This document shows positions 1 through 7,322 of a stretch of DNA of 44,365 bases, one piece after another. The stretch covers positions 1 to 44,365 of the forward strand of contig DATNIY010000064.1 in NCBI GenBank assembly GCA_035604195.1. The letters run 5' to 3'. The position numbers and the translations under genes are program-made. The stretch comes from DATJLY01 sp035604195 (lineage in GTDB: Bacteria; Pseudomonadota; Alphaproteobacteria; ATCC43930; CGMCC-115725). Under the pieces are notes generated by a model. That model saw nothing but the letters and a program-made list of their open reading frames with translations. It did no database searches and was not told where the DNA came from. Position 1 is the stretch's first letter; every line of letters begins with the position of its first letter.

Positions 1-159
1 TGGCGGCTGTCGAGCCATCCGGTATGGCTCCGGCCGCGCGCCATTCGGTCGCGAAAGGCGATCATGCGATCCTCCGTCCTAGCCGCTCCAACAAACCGGG
101 CGCAACCCGAAACGAATCTATCTGCCTCATAACTTCGCTCCGGGTTACTCCGGTCCGAA
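1..159. other. No gene recognised at window start
   Basis: No convincing coding region, hairpin or repeat was seen here. The short plus-strand reading frame starting near base 24 runs into the antisense of the FMN reductase gene and looks like nothing known, so it is treated as spurious. The stretch is probably the 3' flank of that reductase gene. Confidence 0.4.
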
Positions 160-744
160 TCAAGCGGCTGCTTCGCGCGGCAGCTCCGACGAGCCTACGG
201 ACAGCCTGCTCACCAGCGCCGAAAATTGATCGACGAAGCCTTTGAGGAATGCCCGCGTGCCGGCGTCGGAGATTGCACCGGAATCATCGATCAGGCCGGG
301 CTTGAAGGCGATATAGGCCTCGCCGCCCATGACGAGCACACCGAGCACGCCGAGGATCTGCCGCAAATGCTGCTGCGCTACGGCCGTGCCGATGGCCCCC
401 GGCGAAGTGCCGGTAATCGCCGCGGGCTTCCCGGCCCACGAGTTCTTGCCATAAGGGCGCGCGCCCCAGTCGATGGCATTCTTGAGGACCGTCGGAATCG
501 AGCGATTATGCTCGGGGGTCACGAACAGCAACCCGTCGGCGGATGAAATCTCGGCCTTGAGCCGGGCAACGCTGCTCGGCAGCTCGGCTTCGAGGTCCTG
601 GTTGTAGAGCGGCAGATCGTCGATCTGGACAAAGTTGAAGGCGAATTTGTCCTCGCCAAGCCTGGCGAGCGCCTGGGCGAGCTTGCGATTAAGGGATTCG
701 CGGCGATTGCTGCCGACGAGGATTGCGATCTTGAACCTGGTCAT
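160..744 (-). CDS. NADPH-dependent FMN reductase (NAD(P)H:quinone/chromate reductase-like)
   Basis: A 194-residue flavodoxin-fold protein of the NADPH-dependent FMN reductase family (ChrR/YieF/azoreductase group), which reduces quinones, azo compounds or chromate through bound FMN in the cytoplasm. Seen in the sequence: the N-terminal phosphate-binding loop GSNRRESLNRKLA (about residues 11-23), and the flavin-contacting stretches LLFVTPEHNRSIP and KNAIDWGAR (residues about 72-95), which are family hallmarks. Length is typical. It is transcribed divergently from an HxlR-type regulator across a 44-base gap that contains a palindrome, the usual arrangement for a redox- or electrophile-responsive reductase and its regulator. 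The natural substrate cannot be told. Confidence 0.88.
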   Translation of the reverse strand: MTRFKIAILVGSNRRESLNRKLAQALARLGEDKFAFNFVQIDDLPLYNQDLEAELPSSVARLKAEISSADGLLFVTPEHNRSIPTVLKNAIDWGARPYGKNSWAGKPAAITGTSPGAIGTAVAQQHLRQILGVLGVLVMGGEAYIAFKPGLIDDSGAISDAGTRAFLKGFVDQFSALVSRLSVGSSELPREAAA

Positions 745-752
745 GATGGGGC

Positions 753-784
753 CTACCTTGGTTACGGTTTGATACCAAGGCTAG
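753..784. promoter_or_regulatory. Palindromic operator between reductase and HxlR genes
   Basis: Inverted repeat CCTTGGT (756-762), 11-base spacer, ACCAAGG (774-780); with one unpaired base the arms extend to CTA (753-755) and TAG (782-784). It fills the 44 bases between the two divergent start codons, so a dimer bound here would cover both promoters. HxlR/DUF24 regulators bind such palindromes; that this one is the HxlR site is inferred from position. Confidence 0.6.
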
Positions 785-788
785 ATAG

Positions 789-1196
789 ATGACCAAGCGA
801 CCGCGACAAGAAGGCACAGCGCTGTTACCGAGTAACTTGCATGTGGCCGAGGACTGCCGCGCCGTGAGCGAGGTTCTGGCGCGCGTCGGCGACAAGTGGA
901 CCGTGCTGGTCGTCAGCGTGTTGGGCGACGGGCGAAAGCGCTTCAACGAGATTCGGCGCGCGCTCGGCAGCATCTCGCAGCGGATGCTGACGCTGACGCT
1001 GCGCGGGTTGGAGCGGGACGGGCTCGTCACGCGGACCGTCTTTCCGACCATACCCCCGCGCGTGGAATACGAATTGACGAAGCTTGGACGCTCGTTGCTC
1101 GCGCCAGTGAGCGGTCTCGGCATGTGGGCGCGCCAAAATCGCTCCGCCATTCAGGAGGCAAGGCGCCGGTTCGATCGTACGGCGGACGCCGGCTAG
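789..1196 (+). CDS. HxlR-family (DUF24) transcriptional regulator
   Basis: A 135-residue winged-helix regulator. The core RVGDKWTVLVVSVL, RFNEIRRALGSISQRMLT and RDGLVTRTVFPTIPPRVEY is the HxlR signature (HTH roughly residues 50-75, wing 85-100). The conserved N-terminal cysteine that senses electrophiles or oxidants in HypR/YodB/QorR-type members is present as Cys23 in EDCRAV. This supports, but does not prove, redox control of the divergent FMN reductase. No strong ribosome binding site precedes the ATG, and the operator ends only 5-9 bases upstream, so the message may be nearly leaderless. Confidence 0.88.
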   Translation: MTKRPRQEGTALLPSNLHVAEDCRAVSEVLARVGDKWTVLVVSVLGDGRKRFNEIRRALGSISQRMLTLTLRGLERDGLVTRTVFPTIPPRVEYELTKLGRSLLAPVSGLGMWARQNRSAIQEARRRFDRTADAG

Positions 1197-1605
1197 AATG
1201 ACGATCGGGTATGAGAGCGAGCATGGCATTCCATCGCTCGCCAACGAGGTCCGGCACGGCTCGCTGGCCGATGATCGTCCCTTAAGAGGCGCAATCCGGA
1301 CCGATGTTCACCACGCTCGTTCGTCTCGGACGCGCTAGGGGCGGATTTTCGACCTTCGATATCGGCAATTTGCGCCGAGCAGGCTGTCGCCCGCGGGTGG
1401 ATTGTGCTTGACCGTCCGTGACCGGGCCTTCACATTGAACGCGCGTTATTCAAAACAATCAAGCGCGGGAGGCGTTCCCACTTCACGATTGCTGGCACTT
1501 CGCGCTCGCATTGTGTCGCATCTCCGTTCGATGATCGGGGGGCGAAGCACGAGCGTAGAATTCACGACGCGAGAACGCATTCCGTCGCAAAAGTCCCACG
1601 CAATG
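1197..1605. other. Intergenic region upstream of the liv operon
   Basis: About 400 bases with no gene recognised. It should hold the liv promoter. A weak sigma70-like candidate is TTGACC (1408-1413), 17 bases, CACATT (1431-1436). A short inverted repeat TTGAA-N9-TTCAA overlaps that -10 (1435-1453) and could be an operator. The reading frame of the binding protein is open upstream to 1402, but that part lacks family similarity and is treated as leader. Confidence 0.35.
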
Positions 1606-1613
1606 AAAGGAGG
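1606..1613 (+). promoter_or_regulatory. Ribosome binding site fixing the binding-protein start
   Basis: AAAGGAGG lies 7 bases before ATG 1621. This strong Shine-Dalgarno decides the start of the binding protein against the in-frame codon 219 bases upstream. Confidence 0.8.
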
Positions 1614-1620
1614 AAACGCC

Positions 1621-2958
1621 ATGACGACCAAAGAAACGGTGCCGTTCGGCGTAACGCTCGCGCCGAGTGCGGACCAACGGGCGGCGCGCCGGCGCGCGCT
1701 GCGCGCCATTGCGGCGGCGGGCGCGGCCGTGCTGATGCTCGGCGCGCTGGATCCGTCGGCCCGCGCCGACGATGCGATCAAGATCGGAATTCTGCTGCCG
1801 CTCTCGGGCAATTTCGCGGAGAACGGCCAGCAGACCCTCACCGGGCTAAAGATGTATTTCGACGAGGTCGGCAACGCGGCGGCCGGCCACAAGCTCGACT
1901 TGATCGTCGAGGACACGCAGGGCAAGCCCGACGTCGCGGTGACCAAGGCGCGCAAGCTCGTCGAGCGCGACGAGGCGCAGGTGCTTACCGGCGTCGTCTC
2001 TTCCGGCGAAGCGCTCGCCGTCAACGAGTACTCGCGCGACAACAAGGTCCCGCTGGTCTTTTCCGGTGACGCGGGCGCCGACGAGCTCACCATGCCCGGC
2101 CCGCTCCTCAACCCATACGTCGTCCGCGTCACGCAGAATGGCCGCACGGTCTCGGCCGCGGCCGCCGACTGGGCATACAAGAAGGGCTGGCGCAAGGTCA
2201 CGCTCATCGCCTCCGACTATGCCGGCGGCGTCGACGTGATGCACGGATTCGCCCAATCGTTCTGCAGGCTCGGCGGAAAGGTCACCCAGGAAAATTGGCC
2301 GCCGATCGCGACCGCCGATTTCGGTCCCTATCTGACCAATTTGGACCGCACCGCGGACGCCGTGGTGACCTTCAACCCGGGCGCGGACGGGCTCAGGCTC
2401 GGCCGGCAATATTCCGAGTTCGGCCTCAAGGGCAAGCTGCCGGTGCTCGACATCTACGGCACGGTCGTCTACGAGTCGAACCTGGCGCAGCTCGGCGACG
2501 CGGTGCTCGGCATGTATTCGAGCCTCTTCTACACGCCGATGCTCAAGACGCCCGAGAACGAGCGCTTCGTCACGGAATATCGCAAGCGGATGGGCAGCAT
2601 GCCGTCGAACGAGGGGCCGAACGGCTATGTCGGCGCGCATGCGCTCGTCGATGCGATCAAGGCGGTGAACGGCGATCTCAACGACAAGATGAAGTTCATC
2701 GCGGCGCTCAAGGCCGTCAAGTTCCCCTCGCCCAAGGGCGACATCTCGCTCGACAAGTACGGCATGGTCATCCAGACCATGTACATCCGCGAGGCCGAGA
2801 AGGTCGACGGCCAGATCGGGAACGTGCCGATCGCAACCTATCCCAACGTCGACCAGTTCTGGCCGTTCAGCGAGGCCGAGTTCGAATCCTACAAGTACAC
2901 CTACAAGGACCTCAAGGGGTCGCTGACCGATTGCGGCAAGGTTTTGGCCAAGAAGTAG
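1621..2958 (+). CDS. ABC transporter periplasmic binding protein, branched-chain amino acid type
   Basis: A 445-residue Peripla_BP_6 protein that captures substrate in the periplasm for the LivHMGF importer encoded downstream. The signal peptide has a basic segment (AARRR, residues 21-25), a hydrophobic core and a likely cleavage SARA|DD near residue 49. The mature protein opens with IKIGILLPLSGNFAENG, the family's first strand and ligand loop, followed by GVVSSGEALAV and QNGRTVSAAAADWAYKKGW. Start chosen at ATG 1621 because of the strong Shine-Dalgarno. The family binds branched-chain amino acids, amides or aromatic acids; with the aromatic-type catabolic genes nearby, an aromatic or heterocyclic acid is plausible but inferred. 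Confidence 0.88.
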   Translation: MTTKETVPFGVTLAPSADQRAARRRALRAIAAAGAAVLMLGALDPSARADDAIKIGILLPLSGNFAENGQQTLTGLKMYFDEVGNAAAGHKLDLIVEDTQGKPDVAVTKARKLVERDEAQVLTGVVSSGEALAVNEYSRDNKVPLVFSGDAGADELTMPGPLLNPYVVRVTQNGRTVSAAAADWAYKKGWRKVTLIASDYAGGVDVMHGFAQSFCRLGGKVTQENWPPIATADFGPYLTNLDRTADAVVTFNPGADGLRLGRQYSEFGLKGKLPVLDIYGTVVYESNLAQLGDAVLGMYSSLFYTPMLKTPENERFVTEYRKRMGSMPSNEGPNGYVGAHALVDAIKAVNGDLNDKMKFIAALKAVKFPSPKGDISLDKYGMVIQTMYIREAEKVDGQIGNVPIATYPNVDQFWPFSEAEFESYKYTYKDLKGSLTDCGKVLAKK

Positions 2959-3036
2959 GGGCGCGACGCCGCCTGGCGCCTCGCGACTGACGGGCGCTCG
3001 GCGGCGATCGCCGATCGTGCGGAAACGGGCCGAGCC

Positions 3037-3888
3037 ATGATCTGGGTGATTCACACGCTCAACGGCATCGCCTTCGGGATGCTGCTGTTTCTGCTGGCCG
3101 CCGGGCTTTCGCTCATCTTCGGGCTGCTGAAGATCCTGAACCTGACGCACGGGTCGTTCTACCTGCTCGGCGGCTATATCGGTCTCACGGTGATGCGGCT
3201 CACGGACAGCTTCGTGCTGGCGCTGCTCGCCGCGGCGATCACGATCGCGCTCCTCGGCGCGGTGATCGAGCGTTTCTTCCTTCGGCGCTTCCATCTTGAC
3301 GAGCTGCCGCAGACGCTGTTGACCTTCGGGTTCCTGTTCATTTTCGCCGACCTGTCGCTGTGGATCTGGGGCGGCGATCCGTTGATGTTGGCGCAGCCGC
3401 GGATCTTCGCGGGCTCGCTGCCGTTGGGCGATTACGTCTATCCCTACTACCGGCTGTTCCTGATCGCGGTCGGGCTCGTCGTCGCCGGCGCCTTGTGGTG
3501 GTTTCAGGAGCACACGCGGCTCGGCACCATGCTGCGCGCCGGCGTCGACGATGCCGAGATCGCGCGCGCGCTCGGCGTCAATGTCTCGCTCCTGTTCACG
3601 CTGATCTTCGCGGTCGGCGCGGCGCTCGCGGCGCTCGGCGGCGTTCTCGCCGGACCCGTGCTCAGCGTCTATCCCGGCGCCGACTTCGAAGCGCTGATCC
3701 TCGCCTTCGTCGTGGTGATCGTGGGCGGGCTCGGCAGTCTCAGAGGCGCGCTCGCCGGCTCGCTTCTGGTCGGGATTCTCGACGATTTCGGCAAGGCATT
3801 CTTCCCCGAGTTCGCGCTTTTCACCGTGTTCGTGCCGATGGCCATCATTCTCGTGGCCCGGCCGACCGGCCTGTTCGGCCGCGGATGA
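3037..3888 (+). CDS. livH: Branched-chain amino acid-type ABC permease LivH
   Basis: A 283-residue inner-membrane permease, one of the two channel subunits of the importer. It has the LivH N-terminus (NGIAFGMLLFLLAAGLSLIF, then ILNLTHGSFYLLGGYIG), about eight hydrophobic segments, and the EAA-like coupling region LRAGVDDAEIARALGVN (about residues 167-183) that docks on the ATPases. Length is normal. It starts 78 bases after the binding-protein gene, and its stop overlaps the livM start (ATGA), implying coupled translation. Confidence 0.92.
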   Translation: MIWVIHTLNGIAFGMLLFLLAAGLSLIFGLLKILNLTHGSFYLLGGYIGLTVMRLTDSFVLALLAAAITIALLGAVIERFFLRRFHLDELPQTLLTFGFLFIFADLSLWIWGGDPLMLAQPRIFAGSLPLGDYVYPYYRLFLIAVGLVVAGALWWFQEHTRLGTMLRAGVDDAEIARALGVNVSLLFTLIFAVGAALAALGGVLAGPVLSVYPGADFEALILAFVVVIVGGLGSLRGALAGSLLVGILDDFGKAFFPEFALFTVFVPMAIILVARPTGLFGRG

Positions 3889-4826
3889 CGGGGCGCGTCG
3901 GATCGTTCGCCGCCTCGGTCGTGGCGCTGGCGCTGTTGCTCGCGCTGCCGCAGTTTCTGCGCCAGTACTATCTTGGCCTCGCCACCAGGATGCTGATCTT
4001 TGCGCTCTTCGCGATGAGCCTCGATCTTCTCCTCGGCTATGCGGGGCTCGCCTCGCTTGGTCACGCCGCCTATTTCGGGGTGGCGGCCTATACGATCGCG
4101 CTCCTGATCCTGCGCGCGCATCTCGGCAGCGGCATTGCCTTTCCCGCGGCGCTCGTGGCGGCAACCGCGATCGGCGCGCTGTTCGCTCCGCTGGCGCTGC
4201 GCGCGCGCGGCAGCTATTTCCTGATGATCACCTTCGCCCTCGCCCAAGTGGTGTGGAGCGTCGCGTTCGGCTGGCGCTCGCTGACCAACGGCGACGACGG
4301 CATGCCCGGCGTTCCCCGCCCGAATTTCGGATGGTCGCTCGACAGCACGCAGTCGTTCTATTACTTCGTGCTGGCCATTGTCGGGCTCGCCGCGCTGCTG
4401 CTCCTCGCCATCGTCAAGTCGCCGTTCGGCCGGGCGCTGCGCGGCATTCGCGAAAGCGAATCGCGCATGCAGGCGCTCGGCTACAACGTGTGGCGCTACC
4501 AGTTCGTGGCATTCGTGCTGGCCGCGGCTTTCGCCGGGCTCGCGGGCGCGCTCTACGCCTATTTCAACCGCTTCGTCGGCCCCGAATACCTGTTCGTGAT
4601 CCAATCGGCCGAGGCTCTCATCATGGTCATCCTGGGCGGCGCCGGCACGCTCATCGGGCCGGCGATCGGGGCCGCCGTAATCGTCTTCCTCGAGGATTTC
4701 GTGAGCTCGATGACACAGCATTGGGTCATGGTCCTCGGCATCATCTACGTCCTGGTCACGCTGTTCGCGCGGCACGGCCTGATCGGACTGATCGTCGACT
4801 ATCGCCAGCGCCGGTCCGAGCCGTGA
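3885..4826 (+). CDS. livM: Branched-chain amino acid-type ABC permease LivM
   Basis: A 313-residue partner permease of LivH. Seen: ALFAMSLDLLLGYAGLASLGHAAYFG, the LivM signature of the second and third membrane segments (about residues 36-60), and the coupling helix RALRGIRESESRMQALGYN (about residues 184-202). The start at ATG 3885 overlaps the livH stop by four bases. The frame is open well upstream but inside livH, so that part is not used. The stop overlaps the GTG of livG (GTGA). Confidence 0.92.
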   Translation: MTGRVGSFAASVVALALLLALPQFLRQYYLGLATRMLIFALFAMSLDLLLGYAGLASLGHAAYFGVAAYTIALLILRAHLGSGIAFPAALVAATAIGALFAPLALRARGSYFLMITFALAQVVWSVAFGWRSLTNGDDGMPGVPRPNFGWSLDSTQSFYYFVLAIVGLAALLLLAIVKSPFGRALRGIRESESRMQALGYNVWRYQFVAFVLAAAFAGLAGALYAYFNRFVGPEYLFVIQSAEALIMVILGGAGTLIGPAIGAAVIVFLEDFVSSMTQHWVMVLGIIYVLVTLFARHGLIGLIVDYRQRRSEP

Positions 4827-5563
4827 CCGCGCTCGCCATCGAAAATCTTTCGAAGAATTTCGGCGGCGTCACCGCGCTGTCGGGCGTGTCGCTCGAGATC
4901 GGCATCGGCGAGCGCCGCGTTCTCCTTGGCCCGAACGGTGCGGGAAAGACGACCTTGTTCCACGCGATCTCGGGCAACGTCATGCCGTCGTCGGGCCGGA
5001 TCAGCCTGTTCGGCCAGGACATCACGCGGCTTAAGCCCGACCGGCGCGCCCGGCTCGGCCTCGCGCGCACCTTCCAGATCACCAACCTGTTTCCGCGACT
5101 GACCGTGCTCGACAGCGTGCTGCTCGCGGTCGGCGGCGCGAACGGACGCCCCATTCGATTGCTTCGGCCGATGTCGAGCTATCACGGCCTCTACGACGAG
5201 GCCCATCGTCTGCTCGACCAATGGGGCTTGGCGGGAACCGCGCGGCGCGTGGTGCGCAACCTCTCTTATGGCGAGCAGCGCCAACTCGAGCTCGTGCTCG
5301 CGCTGGCCGGCGAGCCCAGACTGCTCCTGCTGGACGAGCCGACGGCCGGCCTCTCGCCGGGCGAGACGAGTCGTGTCGTCGCGATGGTGCAGCGGCTTCG
5401 GCGTGACATGACCATTCTGATGATCGAGCATGACATGGACGTCGCCTTCGAGCTCGCGGACCGTATCGCCGTCATGCACCAGGGGCGACTGATCGCCGAG
5501 GGCGACGAAGCAGCCATTCGGGCCAACCGACAGGTGACCGAAATCTATCTGGGAACGGAATGA
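4823..5563 (+). CDS. livG: ABC transporter ATPase LivG
   Basis: A 246-residue cytoplasmic ATPase that drives the LivHM channel. Motifs in order: Walker A GPNGAGKTT (about residues 34-42), Q-loop in ARTFQITNLF, ABC signature LSYGEQRQLE, Walker B LLLLDEP followed by TAGLSPGE, and the switch histidine in MIEHDMD. GTG 4823 is the start; it overlaps the livM stop and gives the normal N-terminus TALAIENLSKNFGGV. It works as a heterodimer with LivF. Confidence 0.93.
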   Translation: MTALAIENLSKNFGGVTALSGVSLEIGIGERRVLLGPNGAGKTTLFHAISGNVMPSSGRISLFGQDITRLKPDRRARLGLARTFQITNLFPRLTVLDSVLLAVGGANGRPIRLLRPMSSYHGLYDEAHRLLDQWGLAGTARRVVRNLSYGEQRQLELVLALAGEPRLLLLDEPTAGLSPGETSRVVAMVQRLRRDMTILMIEHDMDVAFELADRIAVMHQGRLIAEGDEAAIRANRQVTEIYLGTE

Positions 5564-5567
5564 CGCC

Positions 5568-6263
5568 GTGCTGCAGGTCGAAGACATCCACACCTATTAC
5601 GGCGCTAGCCATGTCCTGCAGGGGATGTCGCTCAAGGTCGAGCATGGCGAGGTGGTTGCCGTTATCGGACGCAACGGCGTCGGCAAGACCACGCTCGTGC
5701 GCTCCATTATCGGGCTCACTCCGCCGCGAAGGGGGCGCATCCTGTTCAAGGATACCGAGATCACCCACATGCCGGCGCACCAAATCGCCCGCATGGGCAT
5801 CGGGCTGGTGCCGCAGGGGCGACGGATATTTCGCTCGCTGTCGGTGCGCGAACATCTCGAGGTCGCGGCGCGGCGCCGTGGGGCGGCGCAATGGACGCTC
5901 GATCGGATGATCGCGCTGTTTCCGAACCTCGGCGCGCGGCTCGGCCAGACCGCCAACAAGCTGAGCGGAGGCGAGCAGCAGATGCTCGCGGCCGGACGCG
6001 CCCTCGTCGGCAATCCCGATCTCCTCCTGATGGACGAGCCGACCGAGGGGCTTGCGCCGCTCATGGTGCGCGAGTTCGGCCGGCTGTTCGCAAAGCTCAA
6101 GGAGGCCGGCGCGTCGATCCTCCTGGTCGAGCAGCAGCTCGCCTTTGTCCTCCGCCACGCCGATCGCATCTACATCGTCAGCAAGGGACAGATCGTGCAT
6201 CACTGCCGTCCGGCCGAGCTTGCCGAGGATCACGAAACCAAGTCACGGTTCCTGGGCGTGTAG
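5568..6263 (+). CDS. livF: ABC transporter ATPase LivF
   Basis: A 231-residue ATPase, the second nucleotide-binding subunit. Walker A is GRNGVGKTT, the signature LSGGEQQM, Walker B LLLMDEPTEG with EGLAP, and the switch histidine is replaced by glutamine in LVEQQLAF, as is usual in LivF. Start at GTG 5568, four bases after the livG stop. It is the last gene of the five-gene liv operon; the remains of an antiporter gene follow directly. Confidence 0.92.
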   Translation: MLQVEDIHTYYGASHVLQGMSLKVEHGEVVAVIGRNGVGKTTLVRSIIGLTPPRRGRILFKDTEITHMPAHQIARMGIGLVPQGRRIFRSLSVREHLEVAARRRGAAQWTLDRMIALFPNLGARLGQTANKLSGGEQQMLAAGRALVGNPDLLLMDEPTEGLAPLMVREFGRLFAKLKEAGASILLVEQQLAFVLRHADRIYIVSKGQIVHHCRPAELAEDHETKSRFLGV

Positions 6264-6267
6264 AGCG

Positions 6268-6695
6268 AGTGGTGTCGTCGGCCTGCTTCGTTACCGATCT
6301 CGGCACGGTGCCCACTCTGATTCGCGCCCCCGCAGCGTTCCTGCTAATGCTGGCGGTCAAGCAGCTCGCCAAGGCGGTCGGCCTCTATCCAACAACCCGG
6401 ATTTTTGCAGCGCCGCGACAGGAAGGAATGGACACAACGCCGATGATGTCAAACGGGCCTGACGTTCGGCACGGTCTCGTCCCTCTTCGGCCTTTCGCAT
6501 GGGATCATCGCTCAATGCCGGCGCTTCGCGCTGGTCGCAGCCGTGATCGCAAATGCCGTCGTGCCGATGCTGATTGCGAACGCCTTCTACCGAACCCGGC
6601 ATCTGCTCCCGGCTGAGAGAGAGGACGAATTGGGACGATTACCCCGCTCGACGCGCTCGATCGCGAGTGTCGGGCAAAAGGCGGACGAGCGCTGA
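6268..6695 (+). pseudogene. Remnant of a CPA2 cation:proton antiporter gene (3' end)
   Basis: No intact gene fits here, but two plus-strand frames together spell the C-terminal membrane end of a CPA2 (NhaP/Kef-type) antiporter. Frame one gives APAAFLLMLAVKQLAKAVG, YPTTRIFAAPRQEG and TTPMMS. After one extra A in the AAA run at 6451-6453, frame two gives TGLTFGTVSSLFGLSHGII and VVPMLIANAFYRTRHLLP, ending at TGA 6693-6695. Removing that A restores MMSTGLTFG, the sequence expected in intact relatives. Roughly the first two thirds of the protein are missing, right at the end of livF. It is therefore dead, probably after a deletion joined it to the liv operon. The DUF190 gene behind it is a common neighbour of ion-transport genes. 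Confidence 0.7.
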
Positions 6696-6715
6696 GATTC
6701 TTCAGAGAGGACGCG

Positions 6716-7078
6716 ATGCAGATTCCCAAGGACGCGGTGCTGCTGCGGATATTCTTCGGTGAAAACGACCGCTTCGAACACCAGCCCCTCTACGAGGCAA
6801 TCGTGTTGAAAGCACGGCACATGCATCTTGCCGGTGCGACGGTGCTGCGCGGTCCGATGGGATTCGGCCGCTCCAGCCGCCTGCATACCGGCGAAATTCT
6901 TCGGCTCTCCTTCGACCTTCCCATGGTCGTCGAGATCGTCGACACGGAAGCCAAGGTCAAGGAGTTCCTGCCGATCCTCGACCAGATGTTGGTCAGCGGA
7001 CTGGTCACGCTGGAACCGGTGCAAGTCCTCCAGTACGGCAAGGAGGGGCTCCCAGAACGAGCGGGTTTCGCATCTTAG
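6716..7078 (+). CDS. DUF190 family protein (PII-like)
   Basis: A 120-residue DUF190 protein. Seen: the N-terminal strand VLLRIFFGENDRF, then PLYEAIVLKARHMHLAGATV and GPMGFGRSSRLHTG (about residues 43-58), and the strand PMVVEIVDTEAKV; this is the PII-like ferredoxin fold of the family. Family members often sit beside crcB fluoride-channel or cation:proton antiporter genes and probably bind a small ligand to regulate them; the exact role is unknown. ATG 6716 is preceded by AGAGAGG. Its likely partner just upstream is a pseudogene, so this gene may be an orphan. Confidence 0.8.
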   Translation: MQIPKDAVLLRIFFGENDRFEHQPLYEAIVLKARHMHLAGATVLRGPMGFGRSSRLHTGEILRLSFDLPMVVEIVDTEAKVKEFLPILDQMLVSGLVTLEPVQVLQYGKEGLPERAGFAS

Positions 7079-7322
7079 GCGATGGTCCCTGCAGCTCGCG
7101 GCGCAGCAGCCGGTGCCACCGGGTCAGCGGCCTTCCCGCTCTGCTCCGCTTTCGCGGTGGCGAGCTGCTCGTATCGCCGCCGCCGAGCCGCCGGCATCTA
7201 CCGCGCCCCTTGTGAGGCTTGCCGCCGGCGGGGACGGGCGCCATGAATGGCGCGGGCGAAGATGAGGCCCATGCGGGGTGGCGAAGCCGAGATGAGCGCC
7301 AAGCGCGACGCGGCGGCGGAAT
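7079..7322. other. Intergenic region before the molybdenum hydroxylase operon
   Basis: 244 GC-rich bases between the DUF190 gene and the hydroxylase operon. No gene, clear promoter hexamers or strong palindrome was recognised, although the operon promoter is expected here. Confidence 0.35.

Noticed and set aside
1846..4164. 772-residue minus-strand reading frame across the liv genes
   Set aside because: Arg/Asp/Gly-rich composition with no motif; it is the antisense shadow of the binding-protein, livH and livM genes, which have clear family signatures.
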